A stretch of 64,000 bases of DNA from Bog-532 sp963830385 (GCA_963830385.1 CAWHMD010000005.1:1488001-1552000); one strand, 5' to 3'; counted from the first letter of the stretch, positions 16,959 through 24,761 are shown. The notes: generated from the letters alone by a model not told the origin. Numbers and translations are program-made.

Positions 16959-18436
16959 GACGACCTCCCGGTGATGCGGTCGGCGGCCAGGCGGCCGGAG
17001 ACGAGCGCGGTCGGCACGCCGACGCCCGGCACCGTGCCGCAGCCGGCCAGCGCCACGTTGGCCACCCCGCGTGGCAGGTTGCCGGGCCGGAACGGGCCGC
17101 TCTGGCCGAACGAGTGCGCGTAGGAGAACGGCGTCCCGGCCACCATCCCCTGCCGGGCCCAGTCGGCCGGGGTCACCACCCGGCGCACGCTGACCTCGGC
17201 CGGCAGTCCGGGCAGCAGCCGGTCGGCGACGGTGGCGACGAGCTCGTCGGCATACCCGGAGCCGGTCCGGTCCCAGTCGATCCGGCCGCGGTCCAGGTTC
17301 GGGACGGGAGCCAGGATGTAGAGCGCGTCGGTGCCATCCGGGGCCAGCCCCGGATCGGTGGCCGTGGGCCGGGTGACCAGCAACGACGGATCGCTCATGA
17401 GCGTCCCGTCGGTGATGACGTTTTCAAAAGTGCTATCCCAGGCCTGGCCGAAAAGGATCGAGTGATGAGCGGTGCCCGGCCAGCTACGGCGAGCGCCTAT
17501 GTGCAGCACCACCGCGGACGGGGATGGGCGCAGCGGCAGCGGCCGCCGCGGCCGCCGGCCCAGCAGCTGGTAGGCGGTGGTCAGCTCGGTGGCCAGCACC
17601 ACCGCGTCGCACGGGACCCGCAGCCCGTTGGCGGTGCGGACGGCCGTGATCCGGTCACCGGACCGCTCGAGGGTGGTGACGGCCGCGTCGTAGTGCAGCT
17701 TGACCCCGGCCGCGGCGGCCGCGGCGGCCAGCGCGTTCGGCACCGCGCGCATGCCGCCGCGGGGGAAGTACACCCCGGCCACGGTGTCCATGTAGGCGAT
17801 GACCGCATAGACGGCCAGCGCGTGCCCGGGCGACTCCCCCGCGTACAGGGACTGGAAGGAGAACACCCGCCGCAGCCGTTCGTCGCCGATGAACCGGGCG
17901 ATGGCCGGCTCCAGGCGGCGGAACGCCCCCAGCCCGGCCAGCCGGGCCAGATTTGGCGTGACCAGCGACAGCGGCGAGTCGAAGTTGGCCGCGATGAACT
18001 GGCTGAACTCGCGCTGGTAGAGCTCGGTCAGCCAGGCCCGCAGCCGCCGGTAGCCGGCCGCCTCGCCGGGCCCGGCGAACGCCGCCACCGCGTCGGTCAT
18101 CGCGTCGGCGTCGGTGTGCACATCCAGCGTGCTGCCGTCGGCGAAGGCGGCCCGGTAGGCCGGGTCGAGGCGGATCAGATCGAGCCGGTCGGACAGTTCC
18201 TCCCCCACCGCGGCCAGCGGCTCGGCCAGCAGATCCGGCATGGTCAGCACGGTGGGGCCGGTGTCGAACCAGTAGCCGCCGGCGTTCAGCCGCCCGGCCC
18301 GGCCGCCCGGGTGGGAGCCGCGCTCGATGACCGTTACCTCGCGGCCGCGACCGGCCAGGTGCAGCGCGGCGGCCAGGCCGGCCAGCCCGGCCCCGACCAC
18401 CACCACGTGGTCGGAACGGCCCGTGATCGTGCGCAT
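16955..18436 (-). CDS. crtI: Phytoene desaturase
   Basis: 493 aa. The N-terminal FAD dinucleotide motif VVVGAGLAGLAAALHLAGRG is followed by ERGSHPGGRAG and YWFDTGPTVLTMP. The C-terminal CrtI signature GVANVALAGCGTVPGVGVP is complete. It introduces conjugated double bonds in phytoene, giving lycopene in this pathway. It lies 3 bp after crtE and overlaps crtB, making crtE-crtI-crtB the front of the operon. Confidence 0.95.
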   Translation of the reverse strand: MRTITGRSDHVVVVGAGLAGLAAALHLAGRGREVTVIERGSHPGGRAGRLNAGGYWFDTGPTVLTMPDLLAEPLAAVGEELSDRLDLIRLDPAYRAAFADGSTLDVHTDADAMTDAVAAFAGPGEAAGYRRLRAWLTELYQREFSQFIAANFDSPLSLVTPNLARLAGLGAFRRLEPAIARFIGDERLRRVFSFQSLYAGESPGHALAVYAVIAYMDTVAGVYFPRGGMRAVPNALAAAAAAAGVKLHYDAAVTTLERSGDRITAVRTANGLRVPCDAVVLATELTTAYQLLGRRPRRPLPLRPSPSAVVLHIGARRSWPGTAHHSILFGQAWDSTFENVITDGTLMSDPSLLVTRPTATDPGLAPDGTDALYILAPVPNLDRGRIDWDRTGSGYADELVATVADRLLPGLPAEVSVRRVVTPADWARQGMVAGTPFSYAHSFGQSGPFRPGNLPRGVANVALAGCGTVPGVGVPTALVSGRLAADRITGRSS

Positions 18437-18439
18437 CGG

Positions 18440-19600
18440 CTACCTGGCCCGGTCGGTGTAGCGGACGGCCAGCTCGGTCAGGGCGTGCCGGACGAAGGGG
18501 GAAAGGTCGCTGCCCGCCAGCCGGCCGCAGGCGACGGTCACCCGGTCCCCGATCAGCTGCTCGATCCGGTCCGGGGCACCGGTGCCGGCGATCAGCCGGC
18601 GCCAGTGGTCCAGGTCGGCCTCGTCCGGGTCGGGCCGGGCGGACAGCCGCGACAGCTCGGCGTCCTGGACCGGGCTGGCCATGTCGGCGGCCAGCACCAC
18701 CACGCTCGTGGCCTTGTGTTCGCGCAGGTCACCGCCGCTCGGTTTGCCGGTCACGGACGGCCGCCCGAACACCCCGAGCAGGTCGTCGCGGAGCTGGAAC
18801 GCCTCGCCGACCAGGCCGCCGTAGTCGCCCAGCACGGCCAGCGTGTCCTCGTCGGCGCCGGCCAGCGCGGCCCCCAGCTCGAGCGGGCGGCGCACGGTGT
18901 AGTTGCCGGACTTGCGCCGGATCACGTCCAGCACCTCGTCGAACGTGGGCTTGCCGCGCGCGTCATGGACGAGGTCGGCGAACTGCCCGACGGCCAGCTC
19001 GCCGCGCAGGGTGTCGTACCGGGGCCAGCCGCGGGCCAGCGCGGCGGCGGGCAGCCCGCTGTCGCGGAAGAGCTGTTCGGCCCAGACCAGGCAAAGGTCG
19101 GCGAGCAGGATCGCGGCCGATTCGCCGAAGCGTTCGGCCGGGCCGTTCAGGCCCGTGGTGCGGTGCCAGTCGGCCAGCCCGACGTGCAGCGCGGGCCGGC
19201 CGCGGCGCAGGGCCGACTGGTCCATCACGTCGTCCTGGATCAGCGCGAACGCGTGCAGCAGTTCGGTGCTGGCGGCGGCCCGGAGTGCGGCGTCGGGCTC
19301 CTCGCTCAGGTAGGCATGGCCGAGGGGCCCGCTCAGCCAGCCCAGACAGGTGAACGTGGAGCGGACGTATTTGCCGCCGGCCACGAACTGGGTCAGCAGG
19401 CCGGTGACGAAGTCGGACCCGGGGACGTCGCGCACGTACTCGGCGCACCGGTCGCGGACGAAGCCGGTCAGCACCGCCGAAACCTGCCGCTGCCGACCGC
19501 GCAGCCATCGGTCCAGGTCATCGGCGGTGTCAAGACGTCCTGCGGGGGCAGCGGCCGGGGTATCGACGGGATGGCCATTCAGAAGCTGACTGACCTGCAT
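18440..19600 (-). CDS. crtE: Geranylgeranyl diphosphate synthase (polyprenyl synthetase)
   Basis: 386 aa. The first aspartate-rich motif is D123-D-V-M-D127 (LIQDDVMDQS). The second is D272-D-L-L-G, the DDxxG form common in actinobacterial GGPP synthases. It supplies GGPP for CrtB. It is the first gene of the operon; the ATG at 19600 has GCAGGA only two bases away, a weak ribosome site, so the true start or a leaderless-like mechanism deserves attention. A TACTAT -10-like hexamer lies at 19688-19693 on the minus strand. Confidence 0.93.
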   Translation of the reverse strand: MQVSQLLNGHPVDTPAAAPAGRLDTADDLDRWLRGRQRQVSAVLTGFVRDRCAEYVRDVPGSDFVTGLLTQFVAGGKYVRSTFTCLGWLSGPLGHAYLSEEPDAALRAAASTELLHAFALIQDDVMDQSALRRGRPALHVGLADWHRTTGLNGPAERFGESAAILLADLCLVWAEQLFRDSGLPAAALARGWPRYDTLRGELAVGQFADLVHDARGKPTFDEVLDVIRRKSGNYTVRRPLELGAALAGADEDTLAVLGDYGGLVGEAFQLRDDLLGVFGRPSVTGKPSGGDLREHKATSVVVLAADMASPVQDAELSRLSARPDPDEADLDHWRRLIAGTGAPDRIEQLIGDRVTVACGRLAGSDLSPFVRHALTELAVRYTDRAR

Positions 19601-19763
19601 TCCTGCGGCCTCCGATCGGCGGGCAACGTACTGGCGGCTGGGCAGCTACCCAGCCGTCGCAAAACGATGCACGAGCGACGCAACCAATAGTAGAGGCCGG
19701 GCAGGCGGTGGCCAGAACCGGTATGGATTTCCGCTTGGAAAGGCTGATTCGCCTCGGGCGCAT

Positions 19764-19786
19764 GTGACTTGAGTGACACAAGTCAC
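19764..19786. promoter_or_regulatory. Inverted repeat upstream of crtE (candidate operator)
   Basis: GTGACTTG and CAAGTCAC are perfect 8-bp arms separated by 7 bp (AGTGACA). The site lies about 70 bp upstream of the putative crtE -10 and is the only such dyad in the gap resembling a regulator site. A role for the operon's CarH/LitR-type protein is a guess from position. Confidence 0.4.
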
Positions 19787-19789
19787 GTC

Positions 19790-19875
19790 GGGGGCTCAGG
19801 GGCTCGGGGGATCGGGGCTCGGGGCGCGGGGCGCGGGGCTCAGGGGCTCTGGGGCTCGGGAGCCCGGAGGCTTGT
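19790..19875. repeat. G-rich GGGGCTC(A/G)G tract
   Basis: Irregular tandem repetition of GGGGCTCAG, GGGGCTCGG and GGGGCGCG units in non-coding DNA. It could form G-quadruplex or slippage structures on the plus strand. No spacer/repeat periodicity of a CRISPR. Confidence 0.6.
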
Positions 19876-19954
19876 GGTACCCGCGGGGCGTGTGACGTTT
19901 TAGCCAGCGCAGCGCCCGGATGAGACGGAAGCGGCCCGAGAAGGGGCACCCGTA

Positions 19955-19989
19955 CCGTGGCGGCGCCGCGAGGGGCGGCGCCGCCACGG
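19955..19989. repeat. Perfect 15-bp GC hairpin
   Basis: Arms CCGTGGCGGCGCCGC and its exact complement, with a 5-base loop GAGGG. It has no T-tract on either side. Very stable; could be a transcription barrier or an RNA structural element. It lies 31 bp before the terminator-like hairpin. Confidence 0.7.
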
Positions 19990-20019
19990 GCCGACGGTGG
20001 ACGCGGCACGAGCGGTGAC

Positions 20020-20048
20020 ACCGGCCACCCCCTCAGTGGCCGGTATTT
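20020..20048 (+). terminator. Rho-independent terminator-like hairpin
   Basis: Perfect 9-bp arms ACCGGCCAC / GTGGCCGGT with a 7-base loop, followed by ATTTAT on the plus strand. Its orientation implies a rightward transcript ending here although no plus-strand gene is recognised between 19600 and 20020. Confidence 0.5.
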
Positions 20049-20291
20049 ATCTCAGCTCATGAAACGTGATTCAAAAGTGTATGCCGAGGCGGAAGACCGA
20101 TGTCAACAGGTTGCTGCCTACATGTCCGCCGGAGCCGATCGGATGGGATCGGCGGCCATTCCCGGCTGTACCGGACACTCACGCTCTGACCGGATGCCGA
20201 TTACGGTCCGAAACGATTAGGCTGCCCGGTGGGCATTGTTGACAAAATTGCCTGAGGGTGCCTGGGGGGCGTGCGGGCGGGAGGAGAACCA

Positions 20292-20789
20292 ATGCCGGGA
20301 GAGGTGCGACGATCCCCGTCGTCCCTGGCGACCAAGCTTGATCGGCTGTTCCAGGCCGTGCGGCCGGGCGGCCGCGGCGAGTACACCTACCAGGAGGTGG
20401 CCGACGCGATCCGCCGGGAGGGTGGCCCCACGATCTCGGCCACCTACCTGTGGCAGCTGCGCAAGGGGCTGCGCGACAACCCGACCAGGAATCACCTGGC
20501 CGCGCTGGCCCGGTTCTTCGGGGTGAGCCCGGCCTACTTCTTCGACGAGGACACCGCCGAGATGGTCGACGCCCAGCTCAGCCTGCTGGCGGCCATGCGC
20601 GACTCGTCGGTGCGGAGCGTGGCGCTGCGGGCGGCCGGGCTGTCGGTCGAGAGCCTGCAGGCGGTGCAGGTGGTGATCGATCACGCCCGGCGGCTGGAAG
20701 GGCTTGAGCCCGAGACGGGCACGTCAGCCGAGGCCGGCGCGGCGGGCAAAGCGGGTGACCACGCCGGTTCCGGGGCCGCCGATGAATAG
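20292..20789 (+). CDS. EspR-like helix-turn-helix (XRE-type) regulator
   Basis: 165 aa. The start is set by GGGAGGAG (20279-20286) five bases before ATG 20292; a GTG at 20271 would place that site inside the gene. The whole layout parallels Mycobacterium EspR as I remember it: an N-terminal HTH with ATKLDRLFQAVRPGGRGEYT, ISATYLWQLRKGLRDNPT and LAALARFFGVSPAYFFD, then a C-terminal helical dimer domain (LSLLAAMRDSSVRSVALRAA). EspR is a nucleoid-associated DNA-looping regulator. After residue about 140 comes an Ala/Gly/Glu-rich tail. First gene of a three-gene operon; its stop lies inside the next gene's first codons. Confidence 0.85.
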   Translation: MPGEVRRSPSSLATKLDRLFQAVRPGGRGEYTYQEVADAIRREGGPTISATYLWQLRKGLRDNPTRNHLAALARFFGVSPAYFFDEDTAEMVDAQLSLLAAMRDSSVRSVALRAAGLSVESLQAVQVVIDHARRLEGLEPETGTSAEAGAAGKAGDHAGSGAADE

Positions 20790-21306
20790 GGTGCGGCGCC
20801 GGTGCCGGGCCCGGCTCCGGCAGCTGGCCGTGCCCCATCCGTTCGACCTGTCCGAGCTGTGCCGGTCGGTGAGCATCAGCCGCGGCCGCCCGCTGCACGT
20901 CCGCGGCATCCCCGGGCCGGCCAGCCGGGCCCGGCCGTGCGGCATCTGGATCGCGACCGACGCCGACGACTGGATCTTCGTCGATCAGCAGACCAGCCCG
21001 CTGCACCGCCAGCACATCGTGCTGCACGAGCTGGCCCACATGCTGTGCGGGCACACCGCCTCCGACCTGCCCGAGAACGACATGCTCGGGCGGCTGTTCC
21101 CGAACCTGTCCCCCGCCATGGTCAGGACCGTGCTGAGCCGCAGCAGCTACCAGTCCGAGTACGAGCGCGAGGCCGAGCTGCTGGCCTCGCTGATCGTGGC
21201 CCGGGCCCACTCCGAGGCGGCGCCGATCATGCCGGTCACCGACGTGTCGCCCGCCGAAAAGGAGATCCTGCGCCGCGCGGCCCTGGCGCTGGGCGTCGAA
21301 CCATGA
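20782..21306 (+). CDS. ImmA/IrrE-like HExxH protein
   Basis: 174 aa from ATG 20782, overlapping the upstream stop by 8 bp. The zinc-protease motif H82-E83-L-A-H86 lies in LHRQHIVLHELAHMLCGH. A downstream EREAE (about 128-132), in YEREAELLASLIVARA, supplies the Glu region typical of ImmA/IrrE peptidases. These proteases commonly cut a partner XRE repressor to induce a regulon. Here the candidate partner is the upstream EspR-like protein, and the next gene is a membrane protein whose start overlaps this stop (ATGA). No signal peptide: cytosolic. Confidence 0.82.
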   Translation: MNRVRRRCRARLRQLAVPHPFDLSELCRSVSISRGRPLHVRGIPGPASRARPCGIWIATDADDWIFVDQQTSPLHRQHIVLHELAHMLCGHTASDLPENDMLGRLFPNLSPAMVRTVLSRSSYQSEYEREAELLASLIVARAHSEAAPIMPVTDVSPAEKEILRRAALALGVEP

Positions 21307-22523
21307 TCATCAGCGTGCTCGCGGTGACCGCGCTGTGGGCGACGGTCATGGCCCAGTTCCCATCCCAGCGCCACGTGCCGCTGCGGCGGGCGGTCTGGTA
21401 CACGATGGTGCTGCTGGCCGCGATCGGCACGCTCGACCTGCCCGCCATCGGGGCGCGGCTGGACACCGCGACCGGGCTGCCGAACGTGGCCGACGTGGGC
21501 CAGCACGTGCTGGCGATCATCGCCGCCACCCTCGGCCGGTACTGCGCCGAGCAGGTGATCGGCGCCCCGCGCCCGCGTTCGCGCTGGTCGAGCGGGGTGC
21601 AGACGGCGCTGCCGGCCGCCACGGTGGCGGCCATGCTGGTGCTGTTCGCGGTGTCACCGGCCCGCACCCAGCCGACCGACACCGCGCTCTACACCGACTT
21701 CCCGATGCAGTACGCGGCCCATCCGGCGGTGTTCGCGTACTGGCTGATCTTCACCGTCTACCTCGGCACCGCGTTCGTGCTGATCAACCGGCTGGCCTGG
21801 CGGTACGGGCGCCGGGCGGGGCGGACGCCGCTGGGCTGCGGGCTGGTGCTGATCGCGGCGGGCATGGTGGCCGGGCTGTGTTACCTGGGCTACGGCACCG
21901 CGGTGGTGGCGGCGCGGGCGGCCGGGGTACGCGGCTGGTTCATCAGCACGGCCCCCGGGATCATCCAGGGGCTGTTCGGCGCGCTGATCGTGCTGGTGGC
22001 GGTGGGCAGCTTCCTCCCAGCCACCCGGCGCTGCCCGCTGATCCGGCGGGTGGCGGCCTACTGGTCGCTGCGGCGGCTCTACCCGCTGTGGGCCGGGCTG
22101 TGCCAGGCGGTGCCGGGTATCGCGCTCGACCCGGTCCCGGCCTGGGCCGACCGCATCGACCCGCGCGACCTTGACATGCGGCTGTACCGGCGGGTGATCG
22201 AGATCCGCGACGGCTACATGGCGCTGGCCCCGGTCGACGTGCCCGGCATCGAGGACCTGGTCCAGGCGGCGGCCGGGCGGCACCGGCTGCGCCCGGCCGA
22301 CCAGGCCACGCTGGCGGCGGCGGTGCAGCTGGAGCTGGCCCGGCGGGCGGAACTGCGCGGCGACCGCCGGTGGCCGTGCGGGGCGGGGCTGCCGCAGGCC
22401 AACCAGCAGTTCCTGACCGGCGCCGACCTGGACAGCGAGGTGCGGCTGCTGACCACGGTGGCCACCAACTGGACCACGGTCTCGCTGACGGCCGAGCGCA
22501 TCGAGCGGGCCACCTCGGCCTGA
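21303..22523 (+). CDS. Seven-TM membrane protein of the MAB_1171c/DUF6545 family
   Basis: 406 aa. Seven hydrophobic segments lie within residues 1 to about 245, for example VWYTMVLLAAIGTLDLP, VFAYWLIFTVYLGTAFVLIN and GLFGALIVLVAVGSFLP. A cytosolic C-terminal domain of about 150 residues contains LYRRVIEIRDGYMALAP, the most conserved stretch I recall for the family annotated as putative transporter. The topology, 7 TM plus a cytosolic domain, would equally suit a sensor. It terminates the XRE/HExxH operon through an ATGA overlap. No transport motif is seen. Confidence 0.85.
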   Translation: MIISVLAVTALWATVMAQFPSQRHVPLRRAVWYTMVLLAAIGTLDLPAIGARLDTATGLPNVADVGQHVLAIIAATLGRYCAEQVIGAPRPRSRWSSGVQTALPAATVAAMLVLFAVSPARTQPTDTALYTDFPMQYAAHPAVFAYWLIFTVYLGTAFVLINRLAWRYGRRAGRTPLGCGLVLIAAGMVAGLCYLGYGTAVVAARAAGVRGWFISTAPGIIQGLFGALIVLVAVGSFLPATRRCPLIRRVAAYWSLRRLYPLWAGLCQAVPGIALDPVPAWADRIDPRDLDMRLYRRVIEIRDGYMALAPVDVPGIEDLVQAAAGRHRLRPADQATLAAAVQLELARRAELRGDRRWPCGAGLPQANQQFLTGADLDSEVRLLTTVATNWTTVSLTAERIERATSA

Positions 22524-22541
22524 GCGGCGGCCGGGCTGGGG

Positions 22542-23120
22542 TCAGACCAGGGAGGCTACGGTCAGGCCGGCCAGGGCCAGCAGGACGGCGGCGGCTCCCC
22601 GGCTCAGCCACTTGACCGGCAGCACCTTGAGCAGGCTGCGTCCGCCGATGATGGCCAGGCCGGCCGCCACCCACAGTCCCGCGGTCGCGCCGATGCCGAC
22701 GGCCAGCGGGTCGTGGTACTTGGCGGCCAGGTTGGCCGTCACGATCTGGGTGAGGTCACCGAACTCGGCCACGAACACCACGCCGAAGCTGGTCAGTGCG
22801 ACCGGCAGGAACGAGCGGCGGGGGTGGTGCTCCTCCACGTACTCGTCGCTGTCGGCCGGCTTCTGCCGGAGCAGGATCACCGCGCCCACCACGAACAGCA
22901 CGGCCACGATGATCTCGGTTACCCGGTGCGGAGCCAGCGACAGCAGCCCGCCGGCGGTGACGGCCAGCGCGACCTGGATGGCGAACGCGGTGGCGGCGCC
23001 CGCGAACACGTAGGCGGGCCGGTAGCGGCTGCCGAGGACCAGGCAGGCGATGACGGTTTTGTCGGGCAGCTCGGCCGGCAAAATGATCAAGAACGAGGTG
23101 AGGATGGCGGCTATGCTCAT
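22542..23120 (-). CDS. GDT1/TMEM165 (UPF0016) family manganese exporter
   Basis: 192 aa, six TM segments in two repeats. The hallmark ExGD(K/R)(T/S)-type motifs appear as AELPDKT near the N-terminus and VAEFGDLTQ in the second half. Family members export Mn2+ (or exchange Ca2+/Mn2+ with H+). I chose ATG 23120 because further-upstream codons fall in a structured RNA leader; an AGGGG lies 8 bases before it. The Mn2+ riboswitch upstream strongly supports the Mn role. Convergent with the DUF6545 gene. Confidence 0.9.
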   Translation of the reverse strand: MSIAAILTSFLIILPAELPDKTVIACLVLGSRYRPAYVFAGAATAFAIQVALAVTAGGLLSLAPHRVTEIIVAVLFVVGAVILLRQKPADSDEYVEEHHPRRSFLPVALTSFGVVFVAEFGDLTQIVTANLAAKYHDPLAVGIGATAGLWVAAGLAIIGGRSLLKVLPVKWLSRGAAAVLLALAGLTVASLV

Positions 23121-23456
23121 CGGCGCAGCCCCTATCGGTTCGGGCCGGCCGGTGGAACTGGTGTCCCCTCGGCCCGGCAGCTCATCGCTCGTCACTGCGG
23201 CCGAAGGTCTCACTCAGGCGGCATCGCCCCCGGGCACCGGATCCACTCCGCGGCGGCGTGGCGCGCCGTCACAGGCGGACCGAGATTGTCGGCGTCCCGG
23301 CGATGGAGCTACTCCCCTTCGCTATCTCGATTTTACCCATCGGCAGCCGGAAATAACTATGACAGCCGACGACCGTGATCGCGGTCAAGATCTCCGCGAG
23401 GGCTGGGGACTGCCGCGAGGGCTGGGGCCGGCGCGGGCCGCGATAGCATCCGGACC
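23121..23456. other. Intergenic region holding Mn riboswitch leader and divergent promoter
   Basis: Besides the riboswitch, the remaining about 130 bp (23325-23456) must carry the promoters for the leftward Mn exporter and the rightward phosphatase gene. It includes an AT-richer patch AAATAACTATGACAG (about 23350) and a repeated GCGAGGGCTGGGG (about 23396 and 23414). No gene seen. Confidence 0.5.
23202..23321 (-). ncRNA. yybP-ykoY manganese riboswitch
   Basis: In the leader of the GDT1-family gene, reading the minus strand. A P1 helix is formed by CGAAGG (23321-23316) and CCUUCG (23207-23202). It encloses the conserved 5' GGGGAGUAG (23317-23309), a middle GCCGACAAUCUCG-like block (about 23295-23282) and the 3' UGAGACC preceding the closing strand. 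These match the class consensus as I remember it. It ends about 80 nt before the start codon, allowing control of translation or elongation. Assigned from pattern memory; a covariance-model search would settle it. Confidence 0.8.
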
Positions 23457-24284
23457 GTGAGCGGCGACTCTGACGGCCGGGATCAGCGGCTGGAGATGCT
23501 GCACCGGGTCGTGAAAGAGCATCAGATCGCCGGCGCGGTGGAGGATGTCCCGCCGGCCCAGCGGGCCGAGCTGACCGGCCAGGATGCCGGGCCGGACCGG
23601 CGGTCGCTGCTGGGACGGGTGCTGGACGAGATCGCCGACGCGGGGCTGGACTCCTACGGCGACCTGGAGACCGTGCCGCTGCTGCACTTCCTGTCCCAGT
23701 ACCCGGTCGTGCCCTATACCTACGTGGTCTCCCCCGAGCTGAGCCGGGGCGAGCGGCCGAGCGTGGCCAAGCTCCGGGACCTGGCGGCGCAGGGCTACCA
23801 GCGCACGGTCAACCTGTGCGCCGAATCCCCGGGCGGCGACACCCCGCTGCTGATCCGGGCCGGCCTGGTCCGGGCTGGCCTGCCGGGGTCGCTGCACACC
23901 GTGCACATCCCGATCGTGGACATGCACATCCCCACCGAGGCCCAGGTGGTCCAGCTGCTGGACCTGGTCACGGCGGCGGACGCGCCGCGCACCTACCTGC
24001 ACTGCGAGGCGGGCAAGTGCCGGACCGGGGTGATGGCGGCCTGCTACCGGATGGCGGTGCTGGGCTGGAGCGTGGAGGACGCCTACGCCGAGGCGGAAAG
24101 GTTCGGCTGCTCGGTGCCGCAGCAGAAGGAGTTCATCTGGTCGTTCGGGAAGCGGCTGCAGGGGCCGGGCCGGGCGCTGGGGCGGTACCCGCTGCGGCCG
24201 CTCGGCTCGGTGCAGCCCACCCCCGAGCAGCGGGCCGCCACCCTGGTCGAAGTCGACCGGCAGGAGAAGGGCCAGCCCGAGTAG
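23457..24284 (+). CDS. Dual-specificity/tyrosine protein phosphatase
   Basis: 275 aa from GTG 23457. The PTP signature H182-C183-EAGKC-R189-TG is intact (HCx5R). An upstream Asp-containing loop, VHIPIVDMHIPTEAQ, could provide the general acid. The N-terminal about 80 residues are helical and variable. Cytosolic; a phosphoprotein, phosphoinositide or nucleotide-like substrate is possible. The flavoprotein gene starts 2 bp after its stop, so the two form an operon. Confidence 0.88.
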   Translation: MSGDSDGRDQRLEMLHRVVKEHQIAGAVEDVPPAQRAELTGQDAGPDRRSLLGRVLDEIADAGLDSYGDLETVPLLHFLSQYPVVPYTYVVSPELSRGERPSVAKLRDLAAQGYQRTVNLCAESPGGDTPLLIRAGLVRAGLPGSLHTVHIPIVDMHIPTEAQVVQLLDLVTAADAPRTYLHCEAGKCRTGVMAACYRMAVLGWSVEDAYAEAERFGCSVPQQKEFIWSFGKRLQGPGRALGRYPLRPLGSVQPTPEQRAATLVEVDRQEKGQPE

Positions 24285-24286
24285 CC

Positions 24287-24739
24287 ATGCCCACGCTGCT
24301 GGTCGTTCACCACACGCCGTCGCCCGCGCTGCAGGAGATGTTCGAGGCCACCGTCAGCGGCGCGCGGACCGACGAGATCGAGGGCGTGGACGTGGTGGTG
24401 CGCCCGGCCCTGACCGCCGGGGCGGCCGACGTGCTGGGCGCCGACGGGCTTGTCCTCGGGACGCCAGCCAACATCGGTTACATGTCGGGGGCGCTCAAGC
24501 ACTTCTTCGACACGATCTACTACCCGTGCCTGGAGGCGACCCGGCGGCGGCCGTTCGGGCTGTACGTGCACGGTGGCCTGGACACGACCGGGGCGGTCCG
24601 GGCGGTGGAGTCGATCACCACCGGCCTGCAGTGGCGGGCGGTCCGGCCACCGGTGGTGGTGACCGGACCGCCCGGTAAGGCCGATCTCGAAGCCTGCTGG
24701 GAGCTGGGTGCGCTGGTGGCGGCCGAGATCGCGGGTTAG
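24287..24739 (+). CDS. Flavodoxin/NADPH-dependent FMN reductase-like protein
   Basis: 150 aa. Flavodoxin fold: an N-terminal phosphate loop VVHHTPSPALQEMFEA, then DGLVLGTPANIGYMSGALKHFFD (the isoalloxazine-contacting loop) and FGLYVHGGLDTTGAVRAV. Binds FMN and probably reduces a small electrophile or quinone. It sits 2 bp after the phosphatase gene. It matches the short flavodoxin-family proteins common in actinobacteria; no partner reductase nearby. Confidence 0.85.
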   Translation: MPTLLVVHHTPSPALQEMFEATVSGARTDEIEGVDVVVRPALTAGAADVLGADGLVLGTPANIGYMSGALKHFFDTIYYPCLEATRRRPFGLYVHGGLDTTGAVRAVESITTGLQWRAVRPPVVVTGPPGKADLEACWELGALVAAEIAG

Positions 24740-24761
24740 GAGGCCGGCGGGCTTTGCCGGG

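Larger units (their letters stand above)
19601..20291. other. Long intergenic region with hairpins between crtE and the EspR-like gene
   Basis: About 690 bp with no convincing gene. It holds, from left to right, a 7-bp-stem hairpin in the crtE leader (19636-19655), a TACTAT -10-like element on the minus strand (19688-19693), an 8-bp dyad (19764-19786), a G-rich GGGGCTC repeat tract (about 19790-19875), a 15-bp perfect GC hairpin (19955-19989) and a plus-strand terminator-like hairpin (20020-20048). A short open frame beginning near 19957 crosses both hairpins and lacks a ribosome site, so I do not call it. Confidence 0.6.

Noticed and set aside
17114..19690. 858-codon plus-strand frame opposite crtI and crtE
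   Set aside because: Antisense shadow; crtE and crtI with complete catalytic motifs lie on the minus strand.
19790..19875. Tandem G-rich repeats considered as a CRISPR array
   Set aside because: Units are about 8-9 bp, irregular, without spacers, and no cas genes are nearby.
19957..20220. 87-codon open frame before the EspR-like gene
   Set aside because: Runs through both hairpins, has no ribosome site and no recognisable protein character.
20239..20244. TTGACA as -35 of the EspR-like gene
   Set aside because: No acceptable -10 at 16-19 bp downstream (sequence is CTGGGG-like), so it is not annotated as a promoter.
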